64,000 bases of DNA, from the NCBI GenBank assembly GCA_963703655.1, contig CAVPFA010000003.1, forward strand, positions 1,922,001 to 1,986,000, read 5' to 3'. The notes beneath the pieces were generated by a model, which worked only from the letters and a program-made list of their open reading frames with translations, made no database searches and was not told where the DNA came from. Source of the stretch: CAVPFA01 sp963703655 (lineage in GTDB: Bacteria > Actinomycetota > Acidimicrobiia > Acidimicrobiales > Bog-793). Positions 27,785 through 37,661 of the stretch are shown one piece after another (position 1 is the stretch's first letter; every line of letters starts with the position of its first letter). A program made the position numbers and the translations under genes.

Positions 27785-30556
27785 TCACAAGAGGCTTCCC
27801 TGTGCGGCACTTGCAGCCGACACCACTGCACCAAGGCGAGCGATTTCCGGCCAGGCGACAACTACCGAGTTGTATGCAATAGCCTCGTTGGCCCACTTGT
27901 TGCGCTCGCAGATCACGTAAAGTCGATAGGCAAGCTCCAGCGCGGTTTCTCCCAGCCCTCCGACCCGCCTCAGCAACTCCGCCGCCGCCAGTTCGCCACC
28001 TGTTTCCAACGCCCTGATCAGGTGCTGCGTCACTTCCCAGACCGTGAGCCTCGTGTCTGCCGCTGGATCCCACCGCTCTGGCAATTCCGAGCGGTCCAAA
28101 AGCCGGACCTCTCCCGCCCGAGACTCGAGAATTCCAGCTTCTACCATCCCTCCTACGGCGGTATTCTTGGCCTTCGAAAGTGTCTCCGCTTGTCCGAACT
28201 CGCCAGCGCTCATGCCGAATTGCTCGAACCAGGCGAGCGCCCAGCGTGTATCCGAGTCAAAGTCGGACTCCTGCTCAGCGAGCGTCTCGTCGAGCACCTG
28301 ATTAATGAGTCGGAGGCCTGCACGAACCGTCATCGCCGACCCATCAGCTTCGACAACCTTCGCATACTGGGAGAAAACAGCCATTCCCGGCCCAATGGCG
28401 GCCTGGGCGAGGTCGACAGGTGCGATATGCCCCTGCTGCAGCGTCCGAACAGCAGGCGGCAGGTCTCGCTTAAGAGTCGACAGGAATTCTCTGCGGGTTG
28501 CGAGCGGTGCGTCAGTCGCTCGATGGCGGCAAACGAGCACAATTGCCGTAGCGAGCGTGTTCGTTCCGATCGAAATCATCCGATCACCTCGTTCACTTCT
28601 CATGGGCCAAGTCCCGTCGATCGCGAAACCAGCGTCAAGGAGTCCCTCAAGCATCGTCTCCCATCCGGTCGATGCGACTCCACTCGCTGAGCTTTCTGCC
28701 TGTTTGAAGGCGTAATACACCGTCATTGGGTACCTGCGGTCCTGCGCGTCACGTATGTGTTTGAACGCTTCTCCGAGACCAATCTCAAAGAACCGCTCTG
28801 CCGCCTTCCTGTCGCCGCCGAAGCGGTAGGGCGACGCGATCAGCTCTTGCGACTTGGGAACTAAAAGCGTGGAACACTCTTGTGGAAACACATCTCTCAG
28901 CGCCTCTCGGAGCCACACAAAGAAGAAGTCGGACAGATCTCCATAACTAATGTTGTCGTAATAGGGAGGATCTGTAGAGATCACACCTCTGGGTAGTTCA
29001 GCCACACGAGCGTCCAGTTGCATCACTACTCCTTCAGTCTGTGCGCCACAGCGGACGGCTTCTAGTGCACGAGCCGCCGCATCAACTGAGGACGTGTAGC
29101 TTGCTAAGCTCCCTACGCAATTGAGTTCAACGAAGTCCCATGTCATAGGTATCGCATGGCGAGTAAAGAGGTGCGTTATGTTTTGGTTTGTAATGTTCCA
29201 CGAACAGAGCGCATTGTTCAGGTCAGTCCACTTCGACAGGGCCAGTCCTAAGTAAGTCATCACAGCCTCGGCGTAAGCAAATGCACCGGACCCACCGTCT
29301 CTAAGCGGCGTCTGTTCCTCGGCCATCCCGGCGCGAAGTGCATCGCGTTGAACGAGACCTCTCACTTCCAAAACGAGGTCACAGAACGTTCTCAACGCCG
29401 AAAGTTGGCGAGCGGTAAAGAGCTGTTGCCACTCTTCGAATCCGTAGCTCTTACACCATACATTTCGAGGATCCTCAGGAAGGCGCTGACGAGGGATGTT
29501 ATCCGGCACAGCCACGTTCGCCGCATCCGACTGAAACTTGTTGGGAGAGACGTAGAGCCGCGAGCGGTTGCCCTCAGCGATAGTCGCAAGAAGCTGAACT
29601 CCGATCCGCCCGGACATCCCTTCAGTCTTCAAGTGCTCGTCATCCATGGCCACGGAGCATGCAACGCAGGCGAATCTTGCGCCGCGGCCCAGCTTTGGCG
29701 GGGACGATGGCGATCCCTCAGGTCCGCCGACTGTGAATGTAATGGACTTGCCCTCAACCTTCGGAACAACCCAGCGGGCCCGGCCCTTTCTCGACGAGAG
29801 TACGAACGTTGACGCCAACGGCGTTATCGCCCCACAGGCCGGGTTGGGGCATCTCACTGTTCGCGCCCAAACCCACGCAACTACAGGTGCGAGCGAACCG
29901 CCGTCCTCCGGTGAAAGCCGGACGTGCGGGTAATGGTTCCCTATCCTTCGCTGCGCCTCATCTCCTATCCAGGCTCCATAATGGCGAACATCGGCTGCCA
30001 ACCCGCTAGCGCCTTCTCGTGGATCGAGATCCAGGTTCCCCTGATTAAGCTGGTGAACAGGTGGGAAGCCGCCGAACCGCGCCGGTATCTCGACAAGAGC
30101 CTTGTTGATCAAGACGGCGACAGGGTTTAGATCACTCGCATGAACTCCTAAGCCCAGGCGCTGCGCTTCCACGGGTATAGATCCACCGCCAGCGAATGGA
30201 TCGATAAGTAACGGTAACTCGCCATCGCATGACGCTCGAATCTCGGCGCGAGCACCTTCGAGGACATCGGGGTTACAGCTGTTCTCCCATTTCACAAGAT
30301 CTTCGATGATGCTGAACAGGCGAAGCCTCTCCGCTTCTTGACTCTCGGTTGTTGGGAAGCGATCCGGATGAGCGGATGGATCATCAACCAAGGAAGCGAA
30401 CACGACCGCGCGGCACACCACTAATGGTCGCCGTGCCCACCACGTATGGAGCGATCGAGGATGGTTGCGAGTAAATGGCTCCTTCTCCTTCGCCGATTCC
30501 CGGTTAATCGCCTCAAGCGGCAGCGCAACCTCGATCAGCTTCTTCTTCTGGGTCAC
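27785..30556 (-). CDS. DUF1156 adenine-specific-type DNA methylase with Zn ribbon
   Basis: This protein has 923 residues without interruption. The DUF1156 lead 'MTQKKKLIEVALPLEAINRE' and 'HPRSLHTWWARRPLVVCRAV' is followed by the SAM-binding motif I 'LIDPFAGGGSIPVEAQRLG' (~118-136), a Zn ribbon (~235-300; 'CPNPACGAITPL', 'CVACS') and the catalytic motif IV DPPY in 'STDPPYYDNISYGDLSDFFF' (~535-555). It probably modifies host DNA so that the helicase and ATPase act only on foreign DNA. The start overlaps the upstream DUF3883 stop (ATGA). Confidence 0.88.
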   Translation of the reverse strand: MTQKKKLIEVALPLEAINRESAKEKEPFTRNHPRSLHTWWARRPLVVCRAVVFASLVDDPSAHPDRFPTTESQEAERLRLFSIIEDLVKWENSCNPDVLEGARAEIRASCDGELPLLIDPFAGGGSIPVEAQRLGLGVHASDLNPVAVLINKALVEIPARFGGFPPVHQLNQGNLDLDPREGASGLAADVRHYGAWIGDEAQRRIGNHYPHVRLSPEDGGSLAPVVAWVWARTVRCPNPACGAITPLASTFVLSSRKGRARWVVPKVEGKSITFTVGGPEGSPSSPPKLGRGARFACVACSVAMDDEHLKTEGMSGRIGVQLLATIAEGNRSRLYVSPNKFQSDAANVAVPDNIPRQRLPEDPRNVWCKSYGFEEWQQLFTARQLSALRTFCDLVLEVRGLVQRDALRAGMAEEQTPLRDGGSGAFAYAEAVMTYLGLALSKWTDLNNALCSWNITNQNITHLFTRHAIPMTWDFVELNCVGSLASYTSSVDAAARALEAVRCGAQTEGVVMQLDARVAELPRGVISTDPPYYDNISYGDLSDFFFVWLREALRDVFPQECSTLLVPKSQELIASPYRFGGDRKAAERFFEIGLGEAFKHIRDAQDRRYPMTVYYAFKQAESSASGVASTGWETMLEGLLDAGFAIDGTWPMRSERGDRMISIGTNTLATAIVLVCRHRATDAPLATRREFLSTLKRDLPPAVRTLQQGHIAPVDLAQAAIGPGMAVFSQYAKVVEADGSAMTVRAGLRLINQVLDETLAEQESDFDSDTRWALAWFEQFGMSAGEFGQAETLSKAKNTAVGGMVEAGILESRAGEVRLLDRSELPERWDPAADTRLTVWEVTQHLIRALETGGELAAAELLRRVGGLGETALELAYRLYVICERNKWANEAIAYNSVVVAWPEIARLGAVVSAASAAQGSLL

Positions 30557-33500
30557 CCCGGAACCTCGCCTCGTTCAAAGTAGGGCTTCCACTTGAGGTT
30601 GACGCTGATGGTGTCGAACGGCAAGTCGCCGACCTCCTCGAATGCCCTTCGCAGATACCGGACCTCTCGAGCCGAGGCTCCCTCGACTTCTACGAGCGCC
30701 AGCAGGTGCTGGTCGGGCTTGTTGCGGCCGATTCCGATCTCACTTCGAGTGATGGTGAACGTATCTGCACCGGCGATTCGGCCCTTGACTTCGATGAACC
30801 GGAGGATGCCACCGCTGTCTTTCGACTCGATGTCATAGCCCTTATTGTTTGGCGGCATCTCCCTCGGTGCCCGACCAAGATTGCGTTCGGCCGCAAGAAC
30901 GGCGTCAACAGCTGCACGCTCTGTCACTGACTTCTCGGCGGCGTAGTCGAGAATCTGGCGGGCGGTCACTCCATTAAGCGAGGCCAACAGCCCAGCAGGT
31001 ACGACGAGAGCCCCGCCTGCGACAACAGGAGGAAGCGGAGCCAACTGACGCTCAGCCTCAAGCTCCTCGAGGCGGCGCTTCAGTCGCCCCTCCAGTTCGT
31101 CGGCACGCTGACGAGCCCTTGCCGAGTTCATCCCGCTCGCTAGGAAGCTTGCCGGCCAACTCGCGATCCTTCAACTGGTTGGCGCGGTGATCCCAGTGTT
31201 GGATCTCCGACAGCAACCGCTCGCGGACTGCAGCGGTCGTTCTCTCCACTCTGTCGAGCGTGCGGCGGCGGACTTCCTCGAGGTGGGCCCGCGGCAAGCT
31301 CGACGCCGTGATCCAGCGCCCTGGATTCGAGGTCAGCCCGTACCCAAGCTCCCTCGATGAGCGGCTGCAGGAGTGCAAGCTCTTCAGGCGTAGTCGGCCG
31401 ACAGTCAAGATACGGCGCCCAACCGGCATGTCGCGCGCGATCCCGTCAGGGTCAACCTCGACGAATTCAAAGCGCTTCGAAACGACGCGACGCGCCCCGG
31501 CGCTGTCGGTACGTCCGTCGACAACCGCGTGCTGGAGGTAGACAAGACGCGCGCGGTGTCGCCTGGATCTGTCTCGTCGACGAGCACAGCGCCCTGCAGG
31601 AGCAGAGCCTCGTGTCGCTCGATGATCAGGTCGATCGTGCCGTCGAGCAGCGGGTGGCCAGGCGTGACGTACTCGGCCAGCGGACGGCCCTCGACGGCGA
31701 TCAGGTCCTTCTCGAAGGTGACGCGCTCGTAGCGTCGAAGCAGCGGTGCGCCGAGTCCGATCTGGCGGTCTCGTCGGCGAAGCTCGGCTGGAACGTGCGT
31801 GATCTCGAATCGTGCCGGGCTCGCGTTCCCGAATGGCACCGCCAAGAAGGCCGAAAGCCTCCATAAAAAAGGCTCGGATGAAGTGTGGCTGGAGCTTGCG
31901 GGCCTCGGCGCGCTCCATCTCATCGCGGATCCGCTCGACGTCGGCACCCGTCATCACATCGCTTACAAGTGCCCGTTCGTGGACCACATCACGAAGCGCA
32001 TCGCCGACGGTGGCGTCTACGACCGCGTGGAGGCTGGGCTCTCACCTGCGGTTGCTCGCCGTAGCGGACGGCCTCGATCAGCAGGTCGCGCAAGCTCTTG
32101 CCGCGAAATGCCTCCCCGAGGACGTCGAAGACCTGGTCGCCTAGCGCCTTGCGCTGCTCGTCGAGCTTCTCGAAGAGGCGTTGAAATACCAGACCCTCGC
32201 GAGTGTCTTCGGCCACGAGGTTCCATAGGTGGCAGACCTCGGTCTGGCCGATGCGGTGCACCCGTCCGAACCGCTGCTCGATCCGGTTGGGGTTCCACGG
32301 CAGGTCGTAGTTGACCATCAGGTGGGCACGCTGAAGGTTGATGCCCTCTCCGGCGGCGTCCGTCGCAACAAGGACCAGGACATCCTTGTCCTGGATGAAC
32401 GCCTCCTGCACTTTGCGACGTTCCTCGCGGGGCACGCCACCGTGAATCGCGACGACGGATTCAGCTCGACCCAACAGGGCCCGAAGCTTGTCCGACCAGG
32501 TAGTTGAGAGTGTCGCGGTGCTCGCTGAAAACGATGAGCTTGCGACGGTTGCCATATGGGTCGAACATCTCCGGGGTGTGCTGGAGCAGGTTCGACAGCT
32601 CCTCCCACTTGCGGTCGGTCCCCGAGTCGCGGAGCTGACGGGCAAGCTCCTCAAGATCGGTCAGGGTCGCGATCTCGTGCTCGAGTTCAGCGATGGTGCG
32701 GGCAGCAGACGCCTCGTCGACCAGCTCCTCCTCGAGCTCCTCCAGCTCACCTTCAGGCAGGTCGTCAACATCGAAGTCGTCGTCGAGTCCCCGGAACTCA
32801 TCGGGCACTTTCGGCGTTCCCAGCTCCGCCGCGATTTCGGCGCCGCGTTTGCCGATCCGCTCCTCGGCGATCCGGTTCTCCAGCCGGCGGCGTCGGCGGG
32901 ACAGCGACTGGTAGATCGCCTCTGGCGAGGACGCCAAGCGCCGCTGCAGAGTCGTGAGCGCGAAGCCCACGATGGCGCCGCGACGCCCTTCACCCTCCGC
33001 CTTCAGCCGCTCGGCTCGGTTCATCTCCTCGTGGACATACTCGGTCACCCGCTTGTACAGAAGAGCCTCGGCGTCTGAAAGTGGGTAGACGGCCGTGTAG
33101 GACCGACGCTCGGGGAAAAGCGGTGTGCCGTCGAACTTGAGCAGCTTCTCCTTCACCAGTCGGCGCATAAGGTCCGAGGTGTCGATCGCGTGCGATGCCG
33201 TCCCGAGGCTTCCCCTCGAATCGGTCGGCGTCGAGCAGCGCCAGGAACAGCTGGAAGTCCTCCTCGATGCCGGCGTGAGGGGTGGCGGTCATCAGAAGAA
33301 AGTGACGGGCGACCGATCCGGCCAGGCGGCCGAGCTTGTAGCGCTTGGTTTCCTTGACCTCGCCACCGGTGTAGTGCGCCGACATCTTGTGGGCTTCGTC
33401 GACGATGATGAGGTCCCAGTCGGTCGCCTCGAGCTTGGCCTGCAGGTCCTCGTTCCGAGATAGGTGATCGAGGCGAGCGATGAGCAGGGGCTGTCTCGCC

Positions 33501-34094
33501 GAACGGGTTGCCGCTGCGGGCGGCCTCGATCATGTCCTTGGTGAGGATTTCGAAGTTGAGGCCGAACTTCTGCCACAGCTCGTCCTGCCACTGCTCGACC
33601 AGGCTGCCGGGCGCGATGATCAGGCATCGCTCGACATCGCCCCGGATCATCAGCTCCTTACAGAACAGCCCAGCCATGATCGTCTTGCCCTGCACCAGGG
33701 TCGTCGGCGAGAAGAAAGCGGAGCGGCTGACGGGGAAGCATCTTGTCGTAGACGGCGTCGATCTGATGCGGCAGTGGATCGAGGTTCGAGGTCTGCACGG
33801 CCAGAAACGGGTCGAAGAGATACGCGAGGGAGATCCGCTTGGCCTCCGAGACGAGCACGGAACAGTGACCCGTCCGCATCCATCGACCATGCGCGGCCGG
33901 CTTGCTCGACGGAAAAGCGAGGCTCGTCGTCGCGGTACAGGAGCTCATGGTCTGCCTTACCAGTTGAGCTCGTCGGTGTAGGTCAACGTGATCGCGCTAG
34001 AGCCGTGCCAGTCGACATCTACGACCTTGACAGCGCGGTCGGCAAGCACTCCGCTCACCAGCGCTCCCTTGGTGAGGTCCTCAAGTCGAGCCAT
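30553..34094 (-). pseudogene. SNF2-like helicase fused to DUF3883, about twelve frameshifts
   Basis: Reading from the ATG at 34,094 ('MARLEDLTKGALVSGVLADR'), the protein homology runs for ~1,170 codons but changes frame repeatedly (about 33,955, 33,850, 33,690, 33,490, 33,200, 32,500, 32,040, 31,840, 31,560, 31,390, 31,290 and 31,130). Conserved blocks include 'NLDPLPHQIDAVYDKMLPRQ', 'LIIAPGSLVEQWQDELWQKF', the 'DEAH' box, 'RHFLLMTATPHAGIEEDFQL', 'RKLIVFSEHRDTLNYL', 'LVATDAAGEGINLQRAHLMV' and the C-terminal DUF3883 ('NKGYDIESKDSGGILRFIEV'). It heads the DUF1156/DUF499 operon. Residues are not decayed between shifts, so sequence error or very recent inactivation are both possible. Confidence 0.75.
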
Positions 34095-34278
34095 GCTGGC
34101 AATCCTGTCCTAGTTCCACGCACCTCACCTTAGGGGCGCAACGTGACGAGGCCAAGAGAGGTGCTCAGCGAGCGAGCCTCAGTGGCTTCCGGCGTGGACC
34201 GAGGTGAACCTAGGTACCGTTATGTCTTCTAGAGCCCTCCGATCCCTCGTACTGCCTCTCACTCTTGAAAGGAGTCGC

Positions 34279-35095
34279 ATGTCTCGCTCGTTGCTCCGAG
34301 TCGGTCAAAAGATCAAAGACCCTTACAGCCGCCTCTCCTACCGGATCGAGGAGGCGCTGGGTAGCGGAGGCTTTGGGCAGACATTTCGCGGCGGAGCAAT
34401 TGACTCAAACCGGACGACGACGTCCGAGGGGAAGCGGCGCCGTGTGCTTGAAGGTGACAACCAAGCCTGAGGCATGGCACGGGGAGGCGTACTTTGGCTT
34501 GCTGACCCGAGGCTTGCCAAACGTCGTGCAGCATCGAGGTAGCTTTCCTCTCACAGCACGAGGCAGGATGCTGTATGTCCTCATCATGGAGTTGAAGACT
34601 GGTGGGACCGTACAGGACTGGATCGACAAAGGGCCTGACCCTTGGACGGCGGGCCAGGTCATCAACGCCCTGTGCCCGTTGGCTCGAACCCTGGACGCCC
34701 TTCATGCTTCTGGAGCGATGCATCGTGACATAAAGCCAGCGAACGTTTTTATCGGCAACCGGAGATCCTTGTGTTTAGGCGATTTCGGCATCGCGCAGCA
34801 CGGCTTGCGGGGGCGCGGGCCGCGCGCGGACGTGCTGACGGAAGCCTTTGTTGCCACAAGCTTGCTGGAGAACCGCTACGAGTGGCTGCCTAGTGATGAC
34901 GTGTATCAGCTTGGCTTGCTCGGCCTGAGCCTCCTATTGGCCAAGGAAGCCTCGGACCCGGACTGGCGTTCGCTGCGACATCAGATCGACTATGACGGCT
35001 TACGCAATGTGTTGCAGCGAGCAACCGGCCCGAGAGCAGGTCGCTACGCGTCGGCTGGCGCGTTTCACCGCGAACTCGTGGCCCTTCGCGTGTAA
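34279..35095 (+). CDS. Eukaryotic-type Ser/Thr protein kinase, one frameshift
   Basis: The ATG (AAAGGAG upstream) gives 'YRIEEALGSGGFGQTFRG', a glycine-rich ATP loop. After an indel near 34,400-34,440 the protein continues with the Lys strand 'AVCLKVTTKPEAWHGEAY', catalytic loop 'MHRDIKPANVFIGNR' and 'LCLGDFGIAQHG'. The product, ~275 residues, is only a kinase domain, without sensor or TM segment. It is divergent from the helicase gene across 184 bp and precedes the Panacea-domain gene by ~175 bp. Kinases of this kind occur in several phage defence systems; the substrate is unknown. Confidence 0.72.
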
Positions 35096-35271
35096 CCATG
35101 CGGCCCGGATCGATCTCTGGCCCGAGATCGACCAACCGGCACGGTGCACGATTTTTTCAGGCCCCGGTTCGGGTCCACGCTAAGGCGCGGTCCGCGCTGG
35201 CGCCTCCAAGGCTGCTCAACAGTGACGACATAATTGTTTTCACGCTGGCAGACTGTTCGTCGGAGGTCGAC

Positions 35272-35967
35272 TTGGCGCTCGAAGACAATCTGCTCTGGTA
35301 CGTCGTGTGGCGCTCGGCTGACTACGAGTTGCCGCCGACGAAGACCCGGCTAGTCAAGTACCTCTACCTCGTTGATCTGCTCGCCAGCCGAGCCCGTCGT
35401 CAACGAATGACCGGACTCCAGTGGATCTACTACGACTACGGGCCGTACTGCGTCGGGTTCGAGGATCTCCTTCAAAATGAGGCGCATCGGCGCCACCTCC
35501 GCCTAGAGCGCTTGCCGTCAAGGGCTGGCTTTAGCGGAGAACCGACCGTGGTGCAACCCCTGCAGCAGCCGGCTCCACAACTGGTTCCTGCCGAGTTTCG
35601 CACGCTCGCGGATCGAGTGTGTTCGACGTGGCGTGACTGGGAGCTGAACGTTTTGTTGAACTACATCTACTTTGAGACACCGCCTATGAGACACGCGGAG
35701 CGCGGCGCTGAGCTCGATTTGCTTGTCGAGCTAGATGAGCCGTGGCCGCCGAGACACAAACCCTTAACTCCTCCCTTCATCTCGTCTGATGTGCGCGAGC
35801 GACTCGCGGAGCTCCATCGGAGCCGCGCCTCGTCTAGTCGCTCGAGATCGCGTCCTCCGGTCTGGGACGAGCAGTACCTTTCCCTCGTTCGTGAAACCAG
35901 CGAGTCGGATGAGTGGCTGCTCGGGATTCGAGGGCTTCTGCACACTCCAGACGAGCCCTCGACCTGA
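35272..35967 (+). CDS. Panacea (SocA-like, DUF4065) domain protein, probable antitoxin
   Basis: I prefer the TTG at 35,272, which has GGAGGT 4 bases upstream; an ATG at 35,098 would add residues without homology. The Panacea core is 'TKTRLVKYLYLVDLLASRAR' followed by 'GLQWIYYDYGPYC', the typical lysine-leucine helix and the YGP turn. The remaining ~150 residues are helical and end in an Arg/Ser-rich stretch. Panacea domains neutralise very diverse toxins. The next gene, 23 bp downstream, encodes a MazF/PemK-like protein, consistent with an antitoxin-toxin pair. Confidence 0.7.
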   Translation: MALEDNLLWYVVWRSADYELPPTKTRLVKYLYLVDLLASRARRQRMTGLQWIYYDYGPYCVGFEDLLQNEAHRRHLRLERLPSRAGFSGEPTVVQPLQQPAPQLVPAEFRTLADRVCSTWRDWELNVLLNYIYFETPPMRHAERGAELDLLVELDEPWPPRHKPLTPPFISSDVRERLAELHRSRASSSRSRSRPPVWDEQYLSLVRETSESDEWLLGIRGLLHTPDEPST

Positions 35968-35990
35968 GGTTCGGCGCCGGTGTTCAAGAG

Positions 35991-36642
35991 ATGTATGGGC
36001 TAGTCGACCCAGTATACGTAGACGATGCTCGGGGTCGCGGGCCTGACGATGTTCGACGCGGGGACATCTACCTCTCACAGCCCTCGTACTTACCTGGTCG
36101 GCATGCGATACGGATCCGCAACGTAGATCCGAAGGAGAGCCGACCCCCGGAGTTCGAAATAGCGGGAAGGACGCAGGACGTGTTCCAGCACACTCCGATC
36201 AAGTGGCCCATCGACCTCCCGTGGGGCGAGGCGTTAGTGGTGAGCCGTGCCAAGTGGGAACGGCCGGTGATTGTGGTTTCAGACGGAGTAGCGTCGGATG
36301 TGCTCGCTGGTCCGGGACTTCAGCCGGCCGACGAAGAGCTATCTCTGCGTGCCCGTGTACGGATGCGACCAGCATCCCACCGAGCTGGTCGAGCGGATCG
36401 CGCAGTACAGCTATCCGAATCTCTTTTATTTGCCGAAGTCTGTCAGGCCGGGGTTCGACGAAGGCTTCGCCCGATTTGATCACCTGCAGGCAATCGATGT
36501 CGGACACCTCAGAAGTCGGAAGTGCCGTCTTTCGGAGGAGGCGCTGGACTTCTTCGACGAATGGCTTATCTTCTTCCTCACCGGCCGACGGCCCGCTGAA
36601 GGATTCGTGCAGCTCTACCTGGATGCGCTGGGCGCAAGCTAA
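35991..36642 (+). CDS. PemK/MazF-like toxin, one frameshift
   Basis: The first frame gives 'DDVRRGDIYLSQPSYLPGRH' and 'WERPVIVVSDGVA'. A shift near 36,300 continues as 'RPTKSYLCVPVYGCDQHPTE', 'NLFYLPKSVRPGFDEGFARF' and 'IDVGHLRSRKCRLSEEALDF'. Strand order and the 'GDIY', 'RPVIVVSD' and 'LCVPVYG' blocks match MazF/PemK endoribonucleases, with a longer insert than usual (about 217 residues). It lies 23 bp after the Panacea gene. The family assignment is from pattern only. Bases 36,643-36,848 hold nothing recognisable. Confidence 0.55.
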
Positions 36643-36848
36643 TCCCCAATTGCACTCCCGTCCTGGCTGGCTGGCCTTCTGCTATCCCGCCTGCTCTCGC
36701 CCTTCTGCTTCTGTCGCCCTTCCTCCGTGCTCACGCTCCGCGTACCGGTTCTACCTGCTCTCTCCTGTCCCCACGAAGGGCCTAGGGCTGAGTCAGGCAG
36801 GTATCAGACCTCCGATTGCGGAGCACAGCATCCGCTCTCTCATGGACC

Positions 36849-37661
36849 CTATGCCGGTGGCGTCTCAAAGCAACACGAGTTCCAGTCCCATCCCAGTGTT
36901 CGCGACCGTCTCACATATTCCTGCGCAGCATCCTGGAAATCTCCCGTCTGGTTGCTGTTGTAGTGACGGCCGATGCAGAGGATTGCGACCGAGCCCGCAC
37001 CACCTCGTCGCAGCGCTGCTGCGGCACTCTGGACATGTCCGCCAGTTGTCCACGTGTCGTCAATTAGAAGGACTGACTCTCCAGAGAGCTGGACCGCCTG
37101 CCAGCGGTCGACGTTGAGTTCCCGGTCTTGGGCTACCGACGGGTCGACTTGGAGAAGGCACCGATAACGGGCCTTGGTCGGTCCGATGGTCGTGGAGACC
37201 ATCCGCTCGAGAGGGTGGATGCCGACGCGGCCGCTGGCACTCGGCACGGTCGTGACGATCTCGAAGGACTCCCAATCTGTTTCGCCCGTCAGACAGACCT
37301 CGTGGAGTACCAACCACCGCCAGATGAGGGCGGCAAGCCGAGGTTCGAGTCGCTCCCGAATTTCGGGACTCCCGTTCTTGTACTCCCAGAGCTCGTGGGC
37401 AAGCTGCTTGCGCTTCACCGCGAGCGAGATGAAGCCGACCGCGTCAGCCGTGTAGGGCAGCACATTCCGGGCCTGATTGCAAGCCCAGCAACGGACATAG
37501 TCGTCCGAGACGTTGGAGCGACAGACCTCGCAAACGCCCGGACCGACGGGCAGCACTGGAAGTAGAAAGTTCGCGTACGGGTCCGTGAGGCGACCAACGG
37601 TTGTCGGCAATCGCTCGTCATTCCCAGACGAGCTCGCCAACGGGAGCGAGCTGGCGCTCAA
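36849..37661 (-). CDS. shosT: Phosphoribosyltransferase-domain toxin, ShosT-like
   Basis: The protein has 270 residues. A zinc finger ('CEVCRSNVSDDYVRCWACNQ', CxxC...CxxC) precedes a type I phosphoribosyltransferase core with the PRPP loop in 'SVLLIDDTWTTGGHVQSAAA'. ComF shares these parts, but here the gene overlaps by 44 bp the end of a DprA-like gene. In ShosTA systems, ShosT is a phosphoribosyltransferase toxin neutralised by the DprA-like ShosA, and the pair protects against phages. Co-orientation and overlap fit this; toxicity is not shown by sequence. The true start may be slightly internal. Confidence 0.72.
   Translation of the reverse strand: MSASSLPLASSSGNDERLPTTVGRLTDPYANFLLPVLPVGPGVCEVCRSNVSDDYVRCWACNQARNVLPYTADAVGFISLAVKRKQLAHELWEYKNGSPEIRERLEPRLAALIWRWLVLHEVCLTGETDWESFEIVTTVPSASGRVGIHPLERMVSTTIGPTKARYRCLLQVDPSVAQDRELNVDRWQAVQLSGESVLLIDDTWTTGGHVQSAAAALRRGGAGSVAILCIGRHYNSNQTGDFQDAAQEYVRRSRTLGWDWNSCCFETPPA

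Noticed and set aside
24437..34094. Naming the operon BREX or DISARM
   Set aside because: No PglZ phosphatase, BrxL/Lon, DUF1998 or PLD gene was found, and the methylase is of the DUF1156 type. Sharing a methylase, helicase and ATPase is not enough.
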